Assembly: GCF_020268605.1 (NCBI RefSeq)
Contig: NZ_CP084222.1
Span: 1,922,001-1,986,000 of the forward strand
Reading direction: 5' to 3'
Origin: Arsenophonus apicola
GTDB lineage: Bacteria; Pseudomonadota; Gammaproteobacteria; Enterobacterales; Enterobacteriaceae
DNA length: 64,000 bases
This document shows, in pieces, positions 47,919-56,877 of the stretch (its first letter is position 1; every line of letters begins with the position of its first letter). The notes under the pieces were generated by a model. It was not told the DNA's origin and ran no database searches. It saw nothing but the letters and a program-made list of their open reading frames with translations. The translations under genes and the position numbers were made by a program.

Positions 47919-48761
47919 ATGTACGAAGCATTTTTTGTTAGCCCACAATGGCTTCATCAACATTTAACTAATAAAAATATTATTCTAGTTGATGCTTCTG
48001 CGCCACCACCTACCGACCCAACTGATTATCAACAACGCTATTATCAAGAACATATTCCTGGTGCACAATTTTTTAATTTAGATAGTGTGGCTGATCAAAG
48101 TAGCAATCTGCCACATATGCTGCCGAATGAGATAACTTTTACTCATGCCGTTGAGCAATTAGGTATTAGCAATCATCATCAAGTGGTTATTTATGATCAA
48201 GGCGCACTATTTTCTGCACCACGCGCATGGTGGACCTTTAAAACATTAGGCTGTAATAATGTCAAAATTTTAGCCGGTGGGCTACATGGATGGAAAAAAG
48301 CTGGCTATTTGCTAGACTCCGGCATGCCTGCGATGCGACAGAGACAACATTTCACCGCTAAATGTATACCAGATGAAGCTGTATCACAACAGCAAGTCAT
48401 CGCCCTTCTTCAACAACCTAATATTCAATTTATCGATGCACGACCGACTGCCCGTTTTAATGCACAGCAACCAGAGCCACGACCAGGATTGCGGATGGGA
48501 CATTTGCCAGGCAGTAAAAATGTTCCTTGGAATTGGTTAGTCAATGAAGGTTGTTATAAATCACCTGAAGAGTTAAAAACTATTTTTGCCAACCAACAGG
48601 TTGACATTACGCTGCCGACAGTAATTAGCTGTGGTTCCGGTATGACTGCCGCTGTGGTATTACTTGCTTTAATACTGTTAGGTAATAAAAATGTCAAACT
48701 TTACGACGGCTCTTGGGCTGAATGGGGCCAAGATAATGGCTTACCGATTGAAACTCACTAA
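47919..48761 (+). CDS. sseA: 3-mercaptopyruvate sulfurtransferase
   Basis: SseA transfers sulfur from 3-mercaptopyruvate to acceptors such as cyanide or thiols. The 280-aa protein (E. coli 281) has two rhodanese domains: the N-terminal inactive one (HIPGAQFFNLDSVADQ, SAPRAWWTFKTLG) and the C-terminal active one, with DARPTARFNA (about residues 173-182), HLPGSKNVPWNWL (about 199-211) and the catalytic loop CGSGMTAA (about 239-246). CGSG is the mercaptopyruvate type, not the thiosulfate-type loop. The ribosome site AAGGG supports the start. Followed by a strong terminator. Confidence 0.96.
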   Translation: MYEAFFVSPQWLHQHLTNKNIILVDASAPPPTDPTDYQQRYYQEHIPGAQFFNLDSVADQSSNLPHMLPNEITFTHAVEQLGISNHHQVVIYDQGALFSAPRAWWTFKTLGCNNVKILAGGLHGWKKAGYLLDSGMPAMRQRQHFTAKCIPDEAVSQQQVIALLQQPNIQFIDARPTARFNAQQPEPRPGLRMGHLPGSKNVPWNWLVNEGCYKSPEELKTIFANQQVDITLPTVISCGSGMTAAVVLLALILLGNKNVKLYDGSWAEWGQDNGLPIETH

Positions 48762-48764
48762 AAT

Positions 48765-48797
48765 AAAAACATAACTACCTTAGTAGTTATGTTTTTA
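48765..48797. terminator. bidirectional terminator between sseA and the YeaQ/YmgE-type gene
   Basis: Perfect 14-bp stem (AAAAACATAACTAC / GTAGTTATGTTTTT, loop CTTA) 4 bases after the sseA stop; A and T tracts on both arms let it act for both convergent genes. Confidence 0.9.
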
Positions 48798-48831
48798 TAT
48801 GAGAAATGCTTATTATCTTTAGATAAGTGGG

Positions 48832-49083
48832 CTATGGGCGACCGACCATTCCGGCAATAAAAAGAACGACGATAGCGCCAATTACCGCAACAATAAAACT
48901 GCTTAAATTAAAGCCGTCCACTTTGCCTTTACCAAAGAAGGTACTAATATATCCGCCGACCACTGCACCGACAATACCGAGGATAATGGTCATGATAATC
49001 CCCATATTGTAAGCACCTGGCATGACCCACTTAGCAATAATACCAGCGATCAAACCAAAAATAACCCAGGACAAAATACCCAT
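48832..49083 (-). CDS. GlsB/YeaQ/YmgE family stress-response membrane protein
   Basis: An 83-aa small membrane protein with three hydrophobic helices and Gly-rich turns: GILSWVIFGLIAGIIAKWVMPG, the family signature IILGIVGAVVGGYI (about residues 34-47) and a third helix ending FIAGMVGRP. E. coli YeaQ and YmgE have the same length; members are induced by general stress and their function is unknown. ATG 49083 follows GGAGGGTG, a very strong ribosome site, so the upstream GTG reading is not used. Single-gene unit. Confidence 0.92.
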   Translation of the reverse strand: MGILSWVIFGLIAGIIAKWVMPGAYNMGIIMTIILGIVGAVVGGYISTFFGKGKVDGFNLSSFIVAVIGAIVVLFIAGMVGRP

Positions 49084-49303
49084 ACACACCCTCCGAAATA
49101 TCCAACATATTAAATAAGTTAAAAAACTAACTTGCTAACATTTCAAATATATGAACACTTTTTAGTAAAGAACCTAACCGCCAGAAATGCAAATAGATAA
49201 GCTATTTTTTATAAAATATTTGTGATAATCATTTTATCTTAGTTGGTTAGGGACTTTATAATATGTTGTATTTAATACTTTTTTTAAAATATGTTGTAGC
49301 AAG

Positions 49304-50245
49304 TCAACAAAAAGTATGACGTTCAATTATACTAGCAATATCGGCCGATTTTTTCACTACTCGGATCTGATTAAATAATTCAGCCGCTTCAACATACTTT
49401 TTGCGCAAATAACCTAGCCACTGTTTAATACGCGCTGCGTGATATTGACCCGTATCACCTTGTTTTTCCAACTGAATATATTTGAATAAAAGTTGCATAA
49501 CCTGCGACCAAGCCATAGGTTCAGTTTGATATTTGATCACCTGAGCTAGGTTGGGAACATGTAATCCACCGCGGCCAATCATCAGCGCGTCACAGCCGGT
49601 TATAGTCCGGCACTCATTTGCACTAGACCAATCCCAAATTTCGCCGTTGGCAATAACTGGTATCGTTAATTTTTGCCGTATTTGGCCGATGGTTAGCCAA
49701 TCAATTTTTTCTGCCCGATACCCCTCGGCCTTAGTTCGACCATGAATAATAATTTCTGTTGCGCCAGCCTGTTGCACGGCATCAGCAATTTCAAACGCCA
49801 GGCTACGATCATTCCAACCTAATCTGACTTTTACTGAGGTCGGTAAATCAGCAGCTACCGCCGCCCGAATTGCCTTAGCCGCCTGATATATCCGTTCAGG
49901 ATCCTTTAATAGTGTCGCCCCACCACCATGGCCATTGACGGTCGGCGATGGACAGCCACAATTAAAATCCACCCCCCAAGAACCTAATTCAACAGCTCGA
50001 GCTGCATTTTCCGCTAACCATTGCGGATGCTGACCCAATAATTGAATACGCACTAATGTGCCTGCTAGGGTTTTGCTGGCTTGATATAATTCAGGGCAAA
50101 TCCGATAAAATGCTTTGGCTGGCAATAAACTATCCACCACGCGCAAAAATTCCGTTATGCAAAGATCATATTCGTTAACTTCTGTTAATAACTCACGCAC
50201 TAAAGAATCGAGCACCCCTTCCATCGGGGCGAGTAATATTCGCAT
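49304..50245 (-). CDS. dusC: tRNA-dihydrouridine(16) synthase
   Basis: DusC reduces U16 in the D-loop of several tRNAs, with FMN and NADPH. The 313-aa protein (E. coli 315) has the start MRILLAPMEGVLDSLVREL, the active Cys in DFNCGCPSPTVNGHGGGATLL (about residues 94-114), VKVRLGWND (about 138-146), HGRTKAEGYRAEKIDW (about 170-185) and the FMN-phosphate loop MIGRGGL (about 222-228). VLDSLVREL at the N-terminus is characteristic of DusC rather than DusA or DusB. It directly follows the rhlE stop, so rhlE-dusC is an operon here; in E. coli dusC lies near yohJ instead. Confidence 0.95.
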   Translation of the reverse strand: MRILLAPMEGVLDSLVRELLTEVNEYDLCITEFLRVVDSLLPAKAFYRICPELYQASKTLAGTLVRIQLLGQHPQWLAENAARAVELGSWGVDFNCGCPSPTVNGHGGGATLLKDPERIYQAAKAIRAAVAADLPTSVKVRLGWNDRSLAFEIADAVQQAGATEIIIHGRTKAEGYRAEKIDWLTIGQIRQKLTIPVIANGEIWDWSSANECRTITGCDALMIGRGGLHVPNLAQVIKYQTEPMAWSQVMQLLFKYIQLEKQGDTGQYHAARIKQWLGYLRKKYVEAAELFNQIRVVKKSADIASIIERHTFC

Positions 50246-51550
50246 TTATCCTCTACTTGGATTTTTTCGTGCTAAAGTTTTACTAGCAACGTTACTCGTT
50301 GTCCGTTGTTTTATTGGTTTATCATTAGTATGAGAAGCTTTTGCTACCGAATGACGTCGATGTTTTTTGTTTGCCGTTTTTTTTGGCGGTATGGGTTCTG
50401 GCTTAATAGTTGGATCAGGTTCATAACCTGCCAGTGCCATACGCGGGATACTCTGTTTTAATAATCGCTCAATCGCGGTTAATAAACCTTGCTCATCAAT
50501 AGCAACTAGTGAAACCGCCAAACCGGTTGCTGCCGCGCGCCCAGTACGTCCAATACGATGCACATAATCCTCTGCCACATTGGGTAATTCGTAATTCACC
50601 ACATAGGGTAACTGTTCAATATCCAATCCCCTAGCAGCAATATCCGTTGCTACCAACACTCTAATCGCACCTGATTTAAAATCTGCCAGAGTCCGCGTCC
50701 GTGCACCTTGACTTTTGTTGCCATGAATTGCCATCGCCTTAATTCCATCTTTAATCAGATGTTCAGTTAAACGATTAGCTCCGTATTTAGTTCGGGTAAA
50801 AACTAATACCTGCTGCCAGTTTTCGCTACCAATTAAATAAGAAAGCAATTCAGCTTTACGTCGCTTATCCACTAAATGTATAAGCTGTTTAACCTGCTGT
50901 GAGGCGGAATTGCGCGGAGCCACCTCCAATATGGTCGGATTATGCAGTAAACTATTAGCCAATTGTTTAATCTGATTAGAAAAAGTGGCAGAAAAAAGTA
51001 AATTTTGACGTTTTGGCGGTAATTTATTTAGTATTCGTCGAATATCATGAATAAATCCCATATCTAACATGCGATCGGCTTCATCCAATACTAAAATCTC
51101 AACCTTGGCTAGACTAACGGCATTTTGCTGCACCAAATCGAGTAATCGACCGGGTGTTGCCACTAAAATATCAACACCACCCCGTAATTTCATCATTTGT
51201 GGATTAATGCTAACACCACCAAAAACCACCAGCGATTTTAACCGCAAAAACTGGCTATAATCACGTACATTTTGTCCAACCTGAGCGGCTAATTCACGGG
51301 TCGGAGCCAAAATCAACGCCCGCACGGGTTTTCTGCCTTTTACAATAACAGGCGTCTGATTAAGATGTTGTAATATAGGTAAAACAAATCCAGCCGTTTT
51401 GCCGGTTCCTGTCTGTGCACTGGCCAACAGATCTTTTCCAGCTAATATTGCTGGGATCGCCTGTTGCTGAATTAACGTCGGCTTTTCATAGCCAACCTCT
51501 TTAATCGCCGATAATATCTCGTCAGATAAACCCAATGAGTTAAAACACAT
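50246..51550 (-). CDS. rhlE: DEAD-box RNA helicase RhlE
   Basis: RhlE is an ATP-dependent RNA helicase that influences ribosome assembly and RNA turnover. The 434-aa protein has the Q motif PTLIQQQAIPAIL (about residues 25-37), AQTGTGKT (motif I), PTRELAAQV (Ia), DEAD in VLDEADRMLDMGF (II), SATFS (III), VATDIAARGLDIEQLP (V) and HRIGRTGRAA (VI). The Lys/Arg-rich C-terminal tail (KKTANKKHRRH, then further basic residues) is typical of RhlE. ATG 51550 gives MCFNSLGLS, matching the E. coli start. It heads an operon with dusC. Confidence 0.95.
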   Translation of the reverse strand: MCFNSLGLSDEILSAIKEVGYEKPTLIQQQAIPAILAGKDLLASAQTGTGKTAGFVLPILQHLNQTPVIVKGRKPVRALILAPTRELAAQVGQNVRDYSQFLRLKSLVVFGGVSINPQMMKLRGGVDILVATPGRLLDLVQQNAVSLAKVEILVLDEADRMLDMGFIHDIRRILNKLPPKRQNLLFSATFSNQIKQLANSLLHNPTILEVAPRNSASQQVKQLIHLVDKRRKAELLSYLIGSENWQQVLVFTRTKYGANRLTEHLIKDGIKAMAIHGNKSQGARTRTLADFKSGAIRVLVATDIAARGLDIEQLPYVVNYELPNVAEDYVHRIGRTGRAAATGLAVSLVAIDEQGLLTAIERLLKQSIPRMALAGYEPDPTIKPEPIPPKKTANKKHRRHSVAKASHTNDKPIKQRTTSNVASKTLARKNPSRG

Positions 51551-51798
51551 AAATATAAAATACTCCAAATTTCATTTGACTTAATTTCAGTCAACTGAAT
51601 ATAAGAACCATCACTATAAGCTATTAAAAATAGCGGTTGATGACAGTAAAATAACTGATTAGTGGCTGTCACTATCACCGACTAATGATGACTAAATAAA
51701 ATAATTCACATAAATTCATCAAATAACAATTAACCTGATAAAATTAATTATGCATAACCTTATTTTATTCCATTTTATTGAACTATTTTAAGGATGCT

Positions 51799-52794
51799 AT
51801 GAAAAAAAATCTGCGCTTATTAGCTATTGCTATTCTGTGTCTATTTATCGCTATTATAGTAGCTGGATACTACTACTATCAAACTCAGCAAAATAAGATG
51901 CTCATTTTGTATGGTAACGTTGATATTAGAACGGTTAATTTAAGCTTTAGAGTCAATGGTAAACTTCAAACACTGAACGTGGATGAAGGCGATAAAATTA
52001 GCCCCGGTCAGATCTTAGCTTCACTTGATAAAACACCTTATCAAAATAGCCTGAAACGCGCGACAGGTATTCTAACCAGCGCAAAAGCTAAATTAGATAT
52101 GCTAGAAAGTGGTTATCGTAGCCAAGAAATTGCCCAAGTTGAAGCTGAAGTGGCACAACGGCAAGCTGCCTGGAAATATGCAAATAGTTTTTACCAACGC
52201 CAACAAGGGCTTTGGACGCAACGGGTAATTTCTGCCAATGATTTGGAAAATGCGAAAAACAATCGCAACCAAGCACTTGCAGCGCTAAATGCAGCAAAGG
52301 ATAAATTAAATCAATACCCCACTGGCTATCGAACTGAAGAAATCGCCGCCGCTCGCGGTGAATGGGAACAGGCGGTCGCCGCATTAGCACAAGCAAAACT
52401 TGATCTGGAAGATACGATATTAACCACACCCTCACCAGGTACTATTTTAACCCGTGCTATTGAACCAGGGACTATTCTTACTGCCGGTAGCACTGTTTTT
52501 ACCGTTTCGTTGATTCAACCTGTCTGGGTTAGAGCATATGTCAGTGAACCACATCTCGGTGAAGCAATACCCGGACGAGAAATATTACTCTATACCGATA
52601 GTCGTCCAGAGCAACCCTACCATGGCACTATCGGTTTCATCTTACCCACTGCTGAGTTTACGCCAAAAAGTGTGCAAACAACCGATTTACGTACTGATTT
52701 AGTATATCGTATTCGGGTTATTGTCAATGATGCTGACGATATGTTGCGCCAAGGCATGCCGGTGACACTTCATTTTGCAGCAAAAAAACAGTAA
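51799..52794 (+). CDS. ybhG: HlyD-family membrane fusion protein YbhG
   Basis: YbhG is the periplasmic adaptor of the YbhFSR ABC exporter. The 331-aa protein (E. coli 332) has an N-terminal anchor (LLAIAILCLFIAIIVAG), the lipoyl half-motif NVDIRTVNLSFRVNGKL (about residues 37-53), a long coiled-coil hairpin rich in Ala/Gln (about 95-205), the second lipoyl half (TPSPGTILTRAIEPGTIL) and a beta-barrel domain. ATG 51799 follows AAGGA by 5 bases. First gene of ybhGFSR. The TetR-type regulator cecR (ybiH), which starts this operon in E. coli, is missing between rhlE and ybhG. Confidence 0.95.
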   Translation: MKKNLRLLAIAILCLFIAIIVAGYYYYQTQQNKMLILYGNVDIRTVNLSFRVNGKLQTLNVDEGDKISPGQILASLDKTPYQNSLKRATGILTSAKAKLDMLESGYRSQEIAQVEAEVAQRQAAWKYANSFYQRQQGLWTQRVISANDLENAKNNRNQALAALNAAKDKLNQYPTGYRTEEIAAARGEWEQAVAALAQAKLDLEDTILTTPSPGTILTRAIEPGTILTAGSTVFTVSLIQPVWVRAYVSEPHLGEAIPGREILLYTDSRPEQPYHGTIGFILPTAEFTPKSVQTTDLRTDLVYRIRVIVNDADDMLRQGMPVTLHFAAKKQ

Positions 52795-52804
52795 GGCTTA
52801 ATGA

Positions 52805-54541
52805 ATGGTCACACCCGTTGATAAGATAATATTGACTGACGTCGAGAAACGCTTTGCTGGTTTAGCCTCACCCGCATTAGCCAAACTCACCACTGAAATT
52901 ACTGGCGGTTCAGTGACTGGCTTAGTTGGACCTGATGGTGCAGGAAAAACCACGCTATTACGGATGCTTGCTGGCTTATTAAAACCCGATAGCGGTAATA
53001 TCACTATTATGGGTTTAGATCCCATTTGGCAAGGTGTTGAAGTTCGTCGCCATCTTGGTTATATGCCACAAAAGTTTGGTCTTTATGAAGATCTTACCGT
53101 ACAAGAAAATTTGGATCTATACGCCAGCTTATGTGGCGTGATGGGCGAAAGTCGGCAAAAAATCTATCAACAATTACTGGATTTTACCGACCTAACTCGG
53201 TTTACCCAACGGCTGGCAGACGAACTGTCTGGGGGCATGAAACAAAAACTTGGGCTAGCTTGTACATTGATTAGTCGACCGAAAGTTCTATTACTTGATG
53301 AGCCTGGCGTAGGAGTTGATCCTATTGCTCGGCAAGAACTTTGGCGCATGGTGCATGAACTGGCTAGCGATGGTATGCTGATCCTGTGGAGTACATCCTA
53401 CCTAGATGAAGCTGAACAATGCCGAGATATTTTACTGTTAAATCAGGGGCAACTACTCTATCGAGGGGTACCACAAGCACTAACTAACAAAATGGCTGGA
53501 CGCTCTTTTTTACTCCAAGTTCCAGCCTCACAACGCCGTGCATACTTACAAGATGCGCTATTATTACCGCAAACAACTGACTGTGTTATTCAAGGGCATT
53601 ATATTCGCGTGATCTTGAAAGAAAACAGCCAGCAAAGCGATTTTCTAACCCGTCTAAATTTCGCTAATGATAAATTAATTACCGCCAAACCGCGCTTCGA
53701 AGATGCTTTTATTGATTTATTGGGGGGTAGTCCCTCACAACGTTCTGAGTTGGCGGCAATTATGCCGCAAATTCCAGTTGATGCCACTGAAACTGTCATT
53801 GAAGCACAGAATCTTAGCAAACGATTCGGTGACTTTGCCGCAACGGATAACGTTAACTTTACGGTTAAACGTGGTGAAATTTTTGGCTTGCTAGGTCCTA
53901 ATGGCGCCGGCAAATCGACAACATTCAAAATGATGTGCGGATTAATGCTACCAACCGCAGGTAGAGCGTTAGTCTTGGGGATGGATCTAAAAATAAGTTC
54001 AAATAAAGCCCGCCAACATCTTGGTTATATGGCGCAAAAATTTTCACTGTACGGTAATTTAACCGTTGCGCAGAACTTAAAGTTTTTCTCTGGTATTTAT
54101 GGCCTTAGCGGCAGTCAGCAACAGCAAAAAATCAGTAGCATGATCAATGCCTTTAATTTAAATTCGATATTGCAACAAACTACTGATGAATTGCCATTAG
54201 GCTTCAAACAGCGGCTAGCTTTAGCTTGCTCGTTAATGCATGAACCTGACATTCTTTTTTTAGATGAACCCACTTCAGGCGTAGATCCGCTCACGCGAAG
54301 AGAATTTTGGTTACATATCAACGGCATGGTAAATAAAGGTGTCACAGTAATGGTCACTACTCACTTTATGGACGAGGCTGAATATTGCGATCGAATTAGT
54401 TTAGTTTATCGCGGTAAAATTATTGCTGCTGGTACACCTGATGAACTAAAAAGCCAAATTGCTACGCCAGAAAATCAAGATCCGTCGATGGAACAAGCTT
54501 TTATTAGTTTGATACTTAACTATGATCGAGGGAAACAATGA
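52805..54541 (+). CDS. ybhF: ABC exporter ATPase with two nucleotide-binding domains, YbhF
   Basis: YbhF is the fused double ATPase of the YbhFSR exporter, linked in E. coli to cefoperazone and chloramphenicol tolerance and to cation export. The 578-aa protein matches E. coli length. Domain 1: Walker A GPDGAGKTT (about residues 43-51), signature LSGGMKQKL, Walker B LLLDEPGVGVDP. Domain 2: GPNGAGKST (about 364-372), a degenerate signature LPLGFKQRL and LFLDEPTSGVDP. The odd second signature is also present in E. coli YbhF, so it is a family trait and not a lesion. It starts 10 bases after ybhG and overlaps ybhS by 4 bases. Confidence 0.95.
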   Translation: MVTPVDKIILTDVEKRFAGLASPALAKLTTEITGGSVTGLVGPDGAGKTTLLRMLAGLLKPDSGNITIMGLDPIWQGVEVRRHLGYMPQKFGLYEDLTVQENLDLYASLCGVMGESRQKIYQQLLDFTDLTRFTQRLADELSGGMKQKLGLACTLISRPKVLLLDEPGVGVDPIARQELWRMVHELASDGMLILWSTSYLDEAEQCRDILLLNQGQLLYRGVPQALTNKMAGRSFLLQVPASQRRAYLQDALLLPQTTDCVIQGHYIRVILKENSQQSDFLTRLNFANDKLITAKPRFEDAFIDLLGGSPSQRSELAAIMPQIPVDATETVIEAQNLSKRFGDFAATDNVNFTVKRGEIFGLLGPNGAGKSTTFKMMCGLMLPTAGRALVLGMDLKISSNKARQHLGYMAQKFSLYGNLTVAQNLKFFSGIYGLSGSQQQQKISSMINAFNLNSILQQTTDELPLGFKQRLALACSLMHEPDILFLDEPTSGVDPLTRREFWLHINGMVNKGVTVMVTTHFMDEAEYCDRISLVYRGKIIAAGTPDELKSQIATPENQDPSMEQAFISLILNYDRGKQ

Positions 54542-55695
54542 AGCAAACAGAAAAACAATCACCCCATGAAGCGCAGTTTTCATGGCGTCGTTTGTATGCC
54601 TTGTGTATTAAGGAAAGTAAACAGATCATACGTGATCCCAGTAGTGCGCTGATTGCTGTCGTTATTCCATTAATGCTGCTATTTATTTTTGGCTATGGTA
54701 TCAATCTGGATTCAAGTAAATTGCGGCTTGGCATTCTCGTCAATCAACAAAATAACCAAGTACGGGAATTTGTCGCTACCTTTACCGGTTCTCCTTTTAT
54801 TGAGGCAACAATTAGCGATAATCGAAAATTGCTAATAGATAAAATGCAAGCTGGGGAAATCCGCGGTATGGTCGTGATCCCTGTCGATTTTGCTAATCAG
54901 CTTAATCGTCCCTCGGATCATACCTCAATTCTAGTTATTACCGATGGTAGTGAGTCAAATACCGCCTATTTTATACAGGCTTATACCAAAGGTATTTGGC
55001 AAACCTGGCAGCAGCAACAAGGTGAAAACGCCGGTTATGACACTATACCATTAATTGTTCCAGAATTACGCTTCTGGTTTAATCCAGCAGCCATTAGCCA
55101 ACATTTTATTATTCCTGGTGCGATCAGTATTATTATTACCGTCGTCGGTGCCATTCTGACTTCATTAGTGGTAGCCCGCGAGTGGGAACGAGGCACAATG
55201 GAAGCCTTACTCTCTACTCAAATAACACGCACAGAGTTACTGCTTGCCAAATTGTTACTTTATCAACTATTAGGCTCTTTTGTCATGCTACTTTGCATGT
55301 TAGTCACGATATTTATTTTACACATTCCTTATCGCGGTTCATTCTGCCTGTTATTTATAATTACCAGTCTCCATCTAGCAACGGCTCTTGGTATGGGATT
55401 ACTGATCTCTACCTTAACCCGTAACCAATTTAACGCTGCTATTGTTGCATTAAATGCCGCTTTTTTACCGGCCATAATGTTGTCTGGTTTTATTTTTGAA
55501 ATTGATAGTATGCCGCTAGTTATCCAATGGGTAACCTATTTGATACCAGCTCGTTATTTTGTTAGTAGTTTACAAACTCTATTTCTGGCTGGTGACATTT
55601 ATTTTGTCCTGCTGACTAATTTTCTGTTATTAGTCGCGACGGCCATCATCTTTATTGGGCTCACCGCATTAAAAACGCGCCGCAGACTTGATTAG
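54538..55695 (+). CDS. ybhS: ABC exporter permease YbhS
   Basis: A 385-aa ABC-2 type permease (E. coli YbhS 377). It has one N-terminal helix (PLMLLFIFGYGI), a large periplasmic domain (about residues 55-185) and five C-terminal helices, with the conserved WERGTMEALLSTQITRTELLLAKLL (about 219-243) coupling segment and a late PLVIQWVTYLIPARYFV motif. It starts inside the ybhF stop (ATGA overlap), implying tight co-translation. Works as a heterodimer with YbhR. Confidence 0.94.
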   Translation: MKQTEKQSPHEAQFSWRRLYALCIKESKQIIRDPSSALIAVVIPLMLLFIFGYGINLDSSKLRLGILVNQQNNQVREFVATFTGSPFIEATISDNRKLLIDKMQAGEIRGMVVIPVDFANQLNRPSDHTSILVITDGSESNTAYFIQAYTKGIWQTWQQQQGENAGYDTIPLIVPELRFWFNPAAISQHFIIPGAISIIITVVGAILTSLVVAREWERGTMEALLSTQITRTELLLAKLLLYQLLGSFVMLLCMLVTIFILHIPYRGSFCLLFIITSLHLATALGMGLLISTLTRNQFNAAIVALNAAFLPAIMLSGFIFEIDSMPLVIQWVTYLIPARYFVSSLQTLFLAGDIYFVLLTNFLLLVATAIIFIGLTALKTRRRLD

Positions 55696-55704
55696 GGAGA
55701 GAAT

Positions 55705-56811
55705 ATGCTGCATCGTCTCTATACACTCATTATTAAAGAGTTGCAGTCGCTACTACAAGAGCCACAAACCCGTGCAATTCTTATCTTACCAGTTATTTTC
55801 CAAATGATTTTATTTCCACTAGCCGCCACTTTAGATGTCACTAACACCACAATAGCTATTTTCAACGAAGACAAAGGGCAAGACTCGATTGAATTAACCC
55901 AAAGATTGGCAAAATCGACAACATTTACTAATGTATTGCTACTCAATAATAATCAACAAGTTGCAGAAACCATTAATAATCGTAAGGCGCTGTTAGTCGT
56001 CCATTTCCCGCAAAATTTTAGTGCTCAGCTAGCACAAAGAAAATCAACTCCGGTTCAACTAATCCTTGATGGTAGAAACTCTAATAGTGCCCAGATCGCC
56101 GCTAATACAGTTAACCAAGTTATTGAAAATTATCAACAACAGTTATCTAACCCGCAGATAGCAAAGAATAATAGCGCATTAATCATTCGTAATTGGTATA
56201 ACCCTAATCTTGATTACAAATGGTTTATCGTTCCCTCTTTGGTCGCGCTAATTACCACTATTGGTGTATTAGTTGTCACATCCTTATCAATTGCACGTGA
56301 GCGTGAACAAGGAACGCTTGATCAGTTACTGGTTTCACCTCTAACCACCTGGCAGATCTTTATTGGTAAAGCGGTTCCAGCATTAATTATTGCCACTTTG
56401 CAGGCAACATTAGTGCTGATTATTGGGATTTTCTGTTACAAAATTCCATTTTCCGGTTCATTACTTGTTTTTTACACTACCATGACAATTTATGGTCTGT
56501 CTTTAGTTGGTTTTGGCTTATTGATCTCTGCCATGTGTTCAACTCAGCAACAAGCATTTATTGGCGTATTTGTGTTTATGATGCCGGCAGTATTGTTATC
56601 AGGCTATGTTTCACCAATAGAAAATATGCCAGTTTGGTTACAAAATTTCACTTGGATCAATCCTATTCGTCATTTTACAGATATCACTAAACAAATTTAT
56701 TTAAAAGATGCCGATTTTGCTGTGCTGTGGCATAACTTGTGGCCATTAGTTATTATTTCATTATGTACCACAACCTTAGCATATTGGTTATTTAGTCGAA
56801 AAATTGCCTGA
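55705..56811 (+). CDS. ybhR: ABC exporter permease YbhR
   Basis: A 368-aa ABC-2 type permease (E. coli YbhR 368), with the same layout as YbhS: N-terminal helix (AILILPVIFQMILFPLAA), periplasmic domain, five C-terminal helices, the EREQGTLDQLLVSPLTTWQIFIGKA coupling segment (about residues 198-222) and PAVLLSGYVSPIENMPVWLQ (about 291-310). Last gene of ybhGFSR, 9 bases after ybhS, followed by a terminator. Confidence 0.94.
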   Translation: MLHRLYTLIIKELQSLLQEPQTRAILILPVIFQMILFPLAATLDVTNTTIAIFNEDKGQDSIELTQRLAKSTTFTNVLLLNNNQQVAETINNRKALLVVHFPQNFSAQLAQRKSTPVQLILDGRNSNSAQIAANTVNQVIENYQQQLSNPQIAKNNSALIIRNWYNPNLDYKWFIVPSLVALITTIGVLVVTSLSIAREREQGTLDQLLVSPLTTWQIFIGKAVPALIIATLQATLVLIIGIFCYKIPFSGSLLVFYTTMTIYGLSLVGFGLLISAMCSTQQQAFIGVFVFMMPAVLLSGYVSPIENMPVWLQNFTWINPIRHFTDITKQIYLKDADFAVLWHNLWPLVIISLCTTTLAYWLFSRKIA

Positions 56812-56823
56812 ATAACAAAATAA

Positions 56824-56861
56824 AAAAATCCCGCTAATACAATACTATCAGCAGGATTTTT
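56824..56861. terminator. bidirectional terminator between ybhR and ybhL
   Basis: Hairpin AAAAATCC-x-GCT / AGC-x-GGATTTTT with one internal mismatch, A and T tracts on the two arms, 12 bases after the ybhR stop and before the convergent ybhL stop. Confidence 0.75.
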
Positions 56862-56877
56862 AATAAAACAGATTAAA

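Noticed and set aside
53800..54300. Degenerate ABC signature (LPLGFKQ) in the second half of YbhF as a lesion
   Set aside because: E. coli YbhF has the same sequence at this place, so it is a family trait.
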